Below, piece by piece: positions 58,779-64,000 of a stretch of 64,000 nucleotides of DNA. How positions within the stretch are numbered: position 1 is the first letter of the stretch; each line of letters opens with the position of its first letter. The notes under the pieces are model-generated. The model did no database searches. It was given only the letters and a program-made list of their open reading frames with translations, and was not told where the DNA came from. The stretch spans positions 124,001-188,000 of the forward strand of contig JASJPB010000002.1 of assembly GCA_031426915.1 (NCBI GenBank), given 5' to 3'. This stretch comes from Sulfurimicrobium sp031426915. GTDB lineage: Bacteria > Pseudomonadota > Gammaproteobacteria > Burkholderiales > Sulfuricellaceae. Position numbers and translations under genes: made by a program.

Positions 58779-61088
58779 TCACCCCCTAAGGGTCTTGAAC
58801 ATCTCCCGAACATCATCCTCCGTGACGGAATCGGCTGGCGACGGATTGGATTCGCGTGAGAATCCACCGCCTTCGCCATCATCGTAACGACTGCGCTCTT
58901 CGCGCTCAGCGATATCGGATTCGATCGACGCAATGGTTCGTGCGAAGTCTACCCCGAAGCGCTCATTGAGCTCCTTAAGTGACAACTGCAACTCCTCTAG
59001 ATCGCTGACGTCAGAGCAATTATCACGGTCATCGTCAACTCCTCGGTGGCGATAATACTCAAGGCCTGCACTTAGCTGTTTTTCGTCTGTTTCAGTCCAT
59101 TCCGGCGCATTGTCTGGGAACTCAAGCAGCGTTATCCAGTCCTGCGCGCCAGCCGCCTTTATATGATCAAGCAGCCCACTAACGACTTGTTTATACATCG
59201 ATCTTCCACCTTGGTTCCAGAACCACGTTTTCTCGTCCATTGCCCGAAGAGTCCGCACCGTGGCGTCGATGCTGATACCACTTTTTTTCCAGTGCGACGC
59301 AACAAGGAATTCGGAGTAAGAGCAAGTTAGGTCTACGAAGGTCAAATCGTGAAGCGCCTCAGTGAGTTCCATTAACTCGTTCAAGCGTGCCTCTTCGCCC
59401 GTGTCAACGTAGTACCCTCGTCGCCCCTCAGACGTGTTTTCCCATCTCATTGACTCGCCGTACATAAGGCGTTCAACATGCGTTCGCAATAGTGATGCGT
59501 TGGTACGGAAGACCGCTAACAGAGGTTGATCTTGGCGCTCCGCTGCCAGATTCCACAGGTTCCTCACTTGCTTGAAGCGCGTGGCATCAGCCAACATGTT
59601 GAGAGCAATAGTTGGGGTTCTGCAAAGCATCCCGGCCGTGAAATCACGGATCGAGGGGTTCAGGAACATCGCGTGTCCGGAGCGATAGCGCAGGAACGCG
59701 CCGTCAAGTTCCTGGAGCGCCAAGCGAAAGTCCCCTGCGCTGCGGCGAAGATGGTATCTGTCGCAAGCTCCCCGGTGAATCGCCTCGAACGCAGGTTCAA
59801 GGTCGATCACGTCCGCCCCTTCGCCAATTGAATAGAGCGTCAAGAGAAGATTGCGCGCAGCATCGGAAATCTGTGTTTCGAATGCATGTGACCAGAGGCG
59901 CTCGGGTGACTGCAACAAATCCGTGATGCTCTGTTTGTACTGGTCGGGTCGTGGGGAATGCAGCTGTGTTAGTGATGATAGCCACTCGATCAGTCGCGGA
60001 TTGAAATGCTCGTGCTTGATGATGTCCAAGAAGAAGTCATCCTCCAGGACAACATCCTTGTGCGCTTGTGGCAGGTTGCTGAAGTAGAGGTGGTTGTAGA
60101 GAATTCGCGCACGCTGGCCGAACGAGTAGTCGCCAAGTTCAAGGACGCACTTGTGAGTCAGCAAGGTGCTTCGCAGAAAGCGCTCTGACGCCTGAAAGGC
60201 TTGCTGCAGGATATGCTCGCGCGTTGTCAATACAAAACGGCTGTGTGGCGTACTCCGGACCATTTCCATGAAGGATAGTAGCGCCACATCTTGGTTCCTA
60301 CCGAGATAGGAACGCTGGTCACCAAGGAAAGTCTGGCCCAGGAAATCGTCGTAGTAGAAGATCTGCTTGCTTTGCGGGCGGAATAGTTTCTTACCCTCGG
60401 AAATATCACCCTGCACGATGACGGGCTCGTAGCCGTCGTCGAGGTGCGCATAGAGCAGCATTTCAGCGAGTGTTGTCTTGCCGATTCCAGGAACGCCTGA
60501 AATAATCGCCACGCGCTGCTCTTCAAGGATGTGATGTGCGCGTGGGTAGGCATTATTCTGTACGAAAACAGGGAGCTTTTGCCGAATTCTCTCAACCTCG
60601 AACTGCGTTTGGCAGATCTCGGCATTATGGAGAATGCGTTCTATGACCAAGGTGCTCGTTAGCCAAAGCTTGAAGTTTGCCCGTTCGATAGCGGGATGCC
60701 GCGCGAGAAGGCCATCCAGGTCATCTGCGCCTATGACATCCGACGTACAAAGGATAAACGGACGCATGGTTTCAATGACTTTATCCTTGTCGGCCGGCGA
60801 GAGGCCAAGTGATGTCACGACGATATATCGCTTTGGTTGCAGTCGCTGAACCTTCGGCAACTCGGAAGTTCGGAGCTGCGATTGCAGGTTACTGAAGGTC
60901 GACGCAGCAAAGTGTTTGCATTGAACGATCGTAGCTCCGCTGCCCAGCAGGCTGCATCGCAGGTCTATTCCTCGATCGCGTCCCGTCTTGAATGCCTCTA
61001 GGGCTACGCCCCATTCTGCTTGAAGAAGATCGCGGGTTAGCTCTTCGAAGTCCTGAGGAGATAGTGACTTGAAATCATAGCGTGCCAT
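58779..61088 (-). CDS. Mrr-like nuclease fused to STAND P-loop NTPase, probable defence protein
   Basis: The 769 residues comprise an N-terminal Mrr-type endonuclease domain (DFKSLSPQDFEELTRDLL, GRDRGIDLRC, ATIVQCKHF: the D...QxK core) and a P-loop NTPase with VAIISGVPGIGKTTLAEMLL (Walker A), IFYYDDFLG (Walker B) and RFVLTTREHIL (sensor-like). A long helical C-terminus (about 400-769) is the likely sensor; no known repeat is obvious. This resembles restriction-endonuclease nSTAND proteins related to Avs defence but is much shorter than Avs. The base composition is visibly more AT-rich than neighbouring genes. Confidence 0.85.
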   Translation of the reverse strand: MARYDFKSLSPQDFEELTRDLLQAEWGVALEAFKTGRDRGIDLRCSLLGSGATIVQCKHFAASTFSNLQSQLRTSELPKVQRLQPKRYIVVTSLGLSPADKDKVIETMRPFILCTSDVIGADDLDGLLARHPAIERANFKLWLTSTLVIERILHNAEICQTQFEVERIRQKLPVFVQNNAYPRAHHILEEQRVAIISGVPGIGKTTLAEMLLYAHLDDGYEPVIVQGDISEGKKLFRPQSKQIFYYDDFLGQTFLGDQRSYLGRNQDVALLSFMEMVRSTPHSRFVLTTREHILQQAFQASERFLRSTLLTHKCVLELGDYSFGQRARILYNHLYFSNLPQAHKDVVLEDDFFLDIIKHEHFNPRLIEWLSSLTQLHSPRPDQYKQSITDLLQSPERLWSHAFETQISDAARNLLLTLYSIGEGADVIDLEPAFEAIHRGACDRYHLRRSAGDFRLALQELDGAFLRYRSGHAMFLNPSIRDFTAGMLCRTPTIALNMLADATRFKQVRNLWNLAAERQDQPLLAVFRTNASLLRTHVERLMYGESMRWENTSEGRRGYYVDTGEEARLNELMELTEALHDLTFVDLTCSYSEFLVASHWKKSGISIDATVRTLRAMDEKTWFWNQGGRSMYKQVVSGLLDHIKAAGAQDWITLLEFPDNAPEWTETDEKQLSAGLEYYRHRGVDDDRDNCSDVSDLEELQLSLKELNERFGVDFARTIASIESDIAEREERSRYDDGEGGGFSRESNPSPADSVTEDDVREMFKTLRG

Positions 61089-61177
61089 TTCTTGCCCCTC
61101 TACGTTATTCTTTCCGAGCGGCGCTTGCCGTCTACTGGCGATTGACCGGCGCGGGGTCTAACAACCAAACACCCCTG

Positions 61178-61227
61178 GTGCTGCGGAGGGTTCTGGCCTT
61201 GAAACAGATTTGCACCCCCCCGTCCTT
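61178..61227. repeat. 50-bp direct repeat downstream of yefM-yoeB
   Basis: GTGCTGCGGAGGGTTCTGGC and the following 30 bases match 61849-61898 with 5 differences. The two copies bracket the toxin-antitoxin module, 671 bases apart. This one lies between yoeB and the STAND gene. Confidence 0.85.
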
Positions 61228-61240
61228 TGAATGTTGAAAC

Positions 61241-61495
61241 TCAATAATGGTAACGGCATTGGGCAACTAGAATGGTGTCGTCTTGAACTGCGTAAACCAG
61301 CCGATGCTCTTCGTCGATGCGACGAGACCAAAAACCTGCAAGGTTATGCTTGAGCTGTTCCGGCTTCCCGATTCCCTCGAATGGGGAACGCTGGATGTTT
61401 CTCAAAAGAGTATTGATTCGCTTGAGCGTAGCTCGATCCTTCGCCTGCCAGAACAGGTAATCTTCCCACGCCTGATCAGAGAATTTAATCGGCAT
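61241..61495 (-). CDS. yoeB: YoeB family mRNA interferase toxin
   Basis: This 84-residue RelE-fold toxin starts MPIKFSDQAWEDYLFWQAKD and contains SPFEGIGKPEQL, WSRRIDEEHRLVY and the C-terminal catalytic end CRYHY. E. coli YoeB uses Glu46, Arg65, His83 and Tyr84; the matching residues are present. It cleaves mRNA at the ribosomal A site. Its start overlaps the antitoxin stop by 11 bases. Confidence 0.96.
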   Translation of the reverse strand: MPIKFSDQAWEDYLFWQAKDRATLKRINTLLRNIQRSPFEGIGKPEQLKHNLAGFWSRRIDEEHRLVYAVQDDTILVAQCRYHY

Positions 61496-61745
61496 CAGGT
61501 AGCAGTTCTCTTTGCTGTCCGCCTTGCGCGGCTAACTGCTCGATTGATTCCATGAGTCGCTTCGCATTCTTTGGGCTGCGCATCAGATATGCCGTTTCCT
61601 CCAGCGCATTGAAGTCTTGAAGCGACATCATCACGACAGGGTTCCCGGCCTGACGGGTGATCAGCACCGGGGCACGGTCATCTGCCACCTTGTTCATGAT
61701 CTCTGCCAGATGCTGGCGAGTGTGGCTGTATGTAATTGCTTCCAT
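61485..61745 (-). CDS. yefM: YefM family antitoxin
   Basis: The 86 residues comprise a Phd/YefM N-terminal DNA-binding domain (MEAITYSHTRQHLAEIMNKV, APVLITRQAGNPVVMMSLQDF) and a C-terminal toxin-binding tail. It neutralises YoeB and represses the operon. The ATG at 61745 is 6 bases after AGGAG; an earlier ATG (61751) overlaps the ribosome site and is rejected. Confidence 0.95.
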   Translation of the reverse strand: MEAITYSHTRQHLAEIMNKVADDRAPVLITRQAGNPVVMMSLQDFNALEETAYLMRSPKNAKRLMESIEQLAAQGGQQRELLPDAD

Positions 61746-61762
61746 GTCCATCTCCTTGGTGC

Positions 61763-61799
61763 TTGTACAAATAATAGTACAACTTGCTAGTATATTCAA
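61763..61799 (-). promoter_or_regulatory. yefM-yoeB promoter and YefM operator
   Basis: On the minus strand TTGAAT (61799-61794), a 17-base spacer and TATTAT (61776-61771) form a sigma70 promoter. A palindrome TTGTACAA...GTACAA (61763-61782) overlaps the -10. Its TGTACA core is the known YefM-YoeB recognition motif in E. coli, so autoregulation by the antitoxin complex is likely. Confidence 0.75.
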
Positions 61800-61848
61800 C
61801 CCAAGTAGCTCATTAGGCCCGAGGGCTACCTTCAAACGCCAGGGGTTA

Positions 61849-61898
61849 GTGCTGCGGAGGATTCCGGCCTTGAAGCAGATTTGCAACCCCCCGGCCTT
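61849..61898. repeat. 50-bp direct repeat upstream of yefM-yoeB
   Basis: This is the partner of 61178-61227 (90 percent identity by eye count). It lies upstream of the toxin-antitoxin promoter and downstream of yaiL. The rest of the 61746-61938 gap shows nothing more. Confidence 0.85.
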
Positions 61899-61938
61899 CT
61901 CACCGCATTGCCTGGTCCGCGCCAGGCAGGCGCCCGGC

Positions 61939-62475
61939 CTACCACATCAAGTCGTCCGGAATCTTGAAGGCGGCATAGGGATCGTCCGCGTCGATCTCGG
62001 TGCTGGTCTTGTTCACCCGAACGACGAGCGAGGCATCGCGCTCGGCGATCTTGTCGGCGATAATTCTGGGTACCAATTCGGTGGTGCCGCCCTGGCACAC
62101 GATCACCAGGCGCCCGGCGATCAAATGCGCCCGGACCTCGGCCGACACGTACAGCCGTTCGATCTTGTTGCCGCGGGTGAAATTGTAGGCGATGTCGCCG
62201 GCGCCCTTGCTCTGGCGATTCATCTGCACCATCTGGGCAATTTGCGCCACGATCGCCTTCTGGGTGGCGGCCGCATCGCGCTGGGCATTGAGTTCGCGGG
62301 CCCGCTCGGCATTCTTGCGTTGCGTTTCGAGTGCGGCCAGACGCGCTTCATCGACATTTTGCGTGCCAGTCCGGCGCTCGACCTTCTTCTGCTTGCTCTT
62401 GTCCTGGTTGGCCAATTTGACTTTGTTTTTGTCGACTATGCCGGCTTTCAAAAACTGCTCTTGCAACGAGGCCAT
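61939..62475 (-). CDS. yaiL: DUF2058 (YaiL) nucleic-acid-associated protein
   Basis: This 178-residue DUF2058 protein starts MASLQEQFLKAGIVDKNKV, with a highly charged helical N-terminus (KSKQKKVERR, RLAALETQRKNAERARELN). A C-terminal domain contains YNFTRGNKIERLYVS, RLVIVCQGGTTELVPR and DDPYAAFKIPDDLMW. It is annotated elsewhere as a nucleoprotein or polynucleotide-associated enzyme; activity is uncertain. Its leader is in the right copy of the 55-bp direct repeat. Confidence 0.92.
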   Translation of the reverse strand: MASLQEQFLKAGIVDKNKVKLANQDKSKQKKVERRTGTQNVDEARLAALETQRKNAERARELNAQRDAAATQKAIVAQIAQMVQMNRQSKGAGDIAYNFTRGNKIERLYVSAEVRAHLIAGRLVIVCQGGTTELVPRIIADKIAERDASLVVRVNKTSTEIDADDPYAAFKIPDDLMW

Positions 62476-62492
62476 ATGTGCTATTCCGTAAA

Positions 62493-62547
62493 GAGTTTCA
62501 TGTGCATATTTTAGCAGTGGCAGTGTTGTCCTGGGAGTTTCCCTGAG
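62493..62547. repeat. 55-bp direct repeat, right copy of a 4-kb segment
   Basis: It matches 58491-58545 without gaps (48 of 55 identical). It contains the GAGTTTCAT start-codon segment of the ArsC-like gene although no ArsC-like frame follows here. It lies 17 bases upstream of yaiL, in the divergent gap to the Cache sensor. Confidence 0.85.
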
Positions 62548-62656
62548 TTTCCGTTAGAGTTATCCCTGAAAATGACCGGATTTGTGTAAATTTAAGTGAT
62601 TATGAATTAAGATAAAAGCATACCTGCAGCTCAACAAAATAATAATGCGAGGGGAT

Positions 62657-64000
62657 ATGTTTCGGCAGTTTCTTGGTTTGCGCTGGCGCTTGATGTTGCT
62701 GATTCTGGCGGCTGTATTGCCGGCTTTTCTGCTGGTGCTTAATTCTACCTTCGAGCAGCGGCGGGAGGCGGCGGAATCTGCGCAGCGGGAGTCGCTAAAG
62801 ATGGCGCAGACGGTTGCCGAGGGATACCGGGCCACCTCTTTCTCGGCGCGACAGATGCTGATGGGACTTTCGACCCTGGCGGAAATTCCGGACGCCCAAT
62901 CGGCTCGCGCCTGCAACAAGATGCTGGCGAGCATCCTGCGGTTCAATCCGGATTACGCCAATGTCGGCGTCGCACTCAGCAGTGGCGAAGTGGTGTGCAG
63001 CGCGCTGCCGCTGCCGGGACCGGTCAATGTGACGGATCGTGTTTTCTTTCAGCGTGCGGTCGCGACCCGGGAGTTCTCCATCGGCGACTATCAGGTTGGG
63101 CGTATAGCCGCCAAGCGCGGCATCCATTTTGGCTATCCGCTCTTAACTTCTGACAAGCAGGTATGGGGTGTGGTTTTCGTCCTGCTCGGCCTTGAACGAT
63201 TGAACGAACGTCTGGCTGAAACGCCACACATTGAGACCAAGGATGTTGTCATCCTGCTCGATGGCGACGGTAATATTCTGGCGCGCCATCCCGATCCTGA
63301 AAAATACCTCGGCAAATCGATAGCCGCCCTGCCGCTCTACAAGCAAATTCAGCAAGCGCAGGGCGAGGGCACCTATGACGGGGTGGGCCTCGACGGTGTG
63401 CGGCGGATTTTCGCGTTTACCCCCTTGTTCAGTCGGCCCAGTTGCTGTGCTTACGCGGTGGTGGGCATTCCCGCCGAGGAGGTGTATGCGAAAGCCAATC
63501 AAGCCTTTGTGCGCAATGTTTCGCTAATGGTGGGGATGGGCTTGCTGGTGCTGGTGCTGGCCTGGGTGGGTGGAGACATGCTGGTGCTGAAGCGGGTTCG
63601 GGCGCTGTCCAGCGCTGCCAGGAGAATGGGCCAGCGCGATCTTGCTGCCCGCTCCGGGTTGCCGCATGATGATGAGGAACTGGGCCAACTGGCGCGCTCG
63701 TTTGATGAGATGGCGGGTAACCTGGAGGTATGGCAAAAACAGGTTTTGCAGTCCAGTCAGGAACTCGAGAACCTCAGCTATCGCAATCAGCTGATTCTGG
63801 ATTCGGTCGGAGACGGGATTTGCGGGGTGGACCGGGCAGGCATGATTACCTTCGTCAATCCGGCGGCTGCATCCATGCTGGACTATCGGGCGGACGAGTT
63901 GCTCGGTTTATCCCTGCATCAAACCGTGCATCACAGCAAGGCTGACGGCACACCGTTTCCACTTGAGGAATGCCCGATGCATGAGGCGATTGAAGATGCC
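62657..64000 (+). CDS. Cache-HAMP-PAS sensor protein, truncated by the window end
   Basis: 448 codons are visible and the frame is open at the edge. A first membrane helix (LMLLILAAVLPAFLLVL) precedes a periplasmic double-Cache domain (about 32-280: NVTDRVFFQRAVATREFSIG, DVVILLDGDGNILARHP). A second helix (VSLMVGMGLLVLVLAWVGGD) follows, then HAMP (RRMGQRDLAARSG) and a PAS domain (ILDSVGDGICGVDRAGMITF, then HHSKADGTPFPLEECPMH). The output domain (kinase or GGDEF) is outside. GAGGGG lies just before the ATG at 62657. Confidence 0.88.
   Translation, partial: MFRQFLGLRWRLMLLILAAVLPAFLLVLNSTFEQRREAAESAQRESLKMAQTVAEGYRATSFSARQMLMGLSTLAEIPDAQSARACNKMLASILRFNPDYANVGVALSSGEVVCSALPLPGPVNVTDRVFFQRAVATREFSIGDYQVGRIAAKRGIHFGYPLLTSDKQVWGVVFVLLGLERLNERLAETPHIETKDVVILLDGDGNILARHPDPEKYLGKSIAALPLYKQIQQAQGEGTYDGVGLDGVRRIFAFTPLFSRPSCCAYAVVGIPAEEVYAKANQAFVRNVSLMVGMGLLVLVLAWVGGDMLVLKRVRALSSAARRMGQRDLAARSGLPHDDEELGQLARSFDEMAGNLEVWQKQVLQSSQELENLSYRNQLILDSVGDGICGVDRAGMITFVNPAAASMLDYRADELLGLSLHQTVHHSKADGTPFPLEECPMHEAIEDA

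Noticed and set aside
61150..61900. Integron cassette with attC sites around yefM-yoeB
   Set aside because: The flanking copies are simple direct repeats; the paired core sites with internal palindrome expected of attC are missing, although GTCTAAC occurs once.
62570..62620. Sigma28 (flagellar) promoter before the Cache sensor gene
   Set aside because: A TAAATTTA and a GATAA are present but the spacing is about 13, not 11, and the -10 lacks GCC.

Overview
The window reads as a chromosomal segment of a betaproteobacterium. This is an inference from gene order and protein family flavour: yceD-rpmF-plsX-fabHDG-acpP-fabF, dnaX-ybaB-recR, scpA-scpB-rluB, yqjD-yqjE-yqjK, yciB-yciI-bolA-parvulin and arsC-like-dapE-prmB. 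A Nitrosomonadales-type environmental bacterium (Gallionella, Sideroxydans or Sulfuricella relatives) would fit, given a two-subunit pyruvate carboxylase, a GH57 glucan enzyme and many c-di-GMP and redox-sensing proteins. No tRNA, rRNA or CRISPR array was seen.

Layout. 0-7 kb: end of a GH57 enzyme, a SlyD-type isomerase, a small membrane protein, a Rof-type Rho inhibitor, a methyltransferase, Maf, then pycA-pycB on the minus strand. 7.2-13.3 kb: the fatty-acid/phospholipid operon behind a clear sigma70 promoter and ending at a strong terminator. 13.4-19.1 kb: cnoX, dnaX-ybaB-recR, metG. 19.3-27.4 kb: an AI-2E-type transporter, then signalling genes: a diguanylate cyclase with a CxxCH haem motif, a split Aer-like PAS plus CZB chemoreceptor pair, and an HD-GYP phosphodiesterase. 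27.4-32.3 kb: yciB-yciI-bolA, RNase AM, YciO, an M50 protease and a TrpRS with a four-cysteine iron-sulfur signature. 32.3-34.2 kb: a REP-associated tyrosine transposase unit bounded by perfect 23-bp inverted repeats, a 100-bp tandem duplication and a Fic gene cut off at the repeat edge. 34.3-41.8 kb: lon, a Uma2 protein, scpA-scpB-rluB, yqjDEK and a second AI-2E transporter.

41.8-53.4 kb is the accessory-like part. It holds a PAS/GAF/GGDEF/EAL/REC protein between duplicated scraps of both neighbouring genes. It then holds a cluster of a Tat-exported FAD oxidoreductase, a membrane-bound spermidine-synthase-like enzyme, DUF350, a double DUF4178/zinc-ribbon protein, an SPFH-SHOCT protein and a divergent S-adenosylmethionine decarboxylase. 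This cluster is the best candidate for a poorly described system: a membrane-linked aminopropyl or polyamine modification or stress module. 53.4-58.5 kb: a second GGDEF-EAL protein whose EAL domain looks degenerate, then prmB, dapE and an ArsC-like gene.

58.5-62.5 kb is an island-like segment between 55-bp direct repeats. It carries an Mrr-nuclease/STAND-NTPase protein (probable phage defence), a yefM-yoeB toxin-antitoxin module inside its own 50-bp direct repeats, and yaiL. The window ends in a truncated Cache-HAMP-PAS sensor. Dispersed repeats are frequent: three palindromes with a CCGCAAAGGACGC core, GTAG-headed REP hairpins (probable partners of the transposase), a 180-bp inverted repeat and a C/G-rich palindrome.
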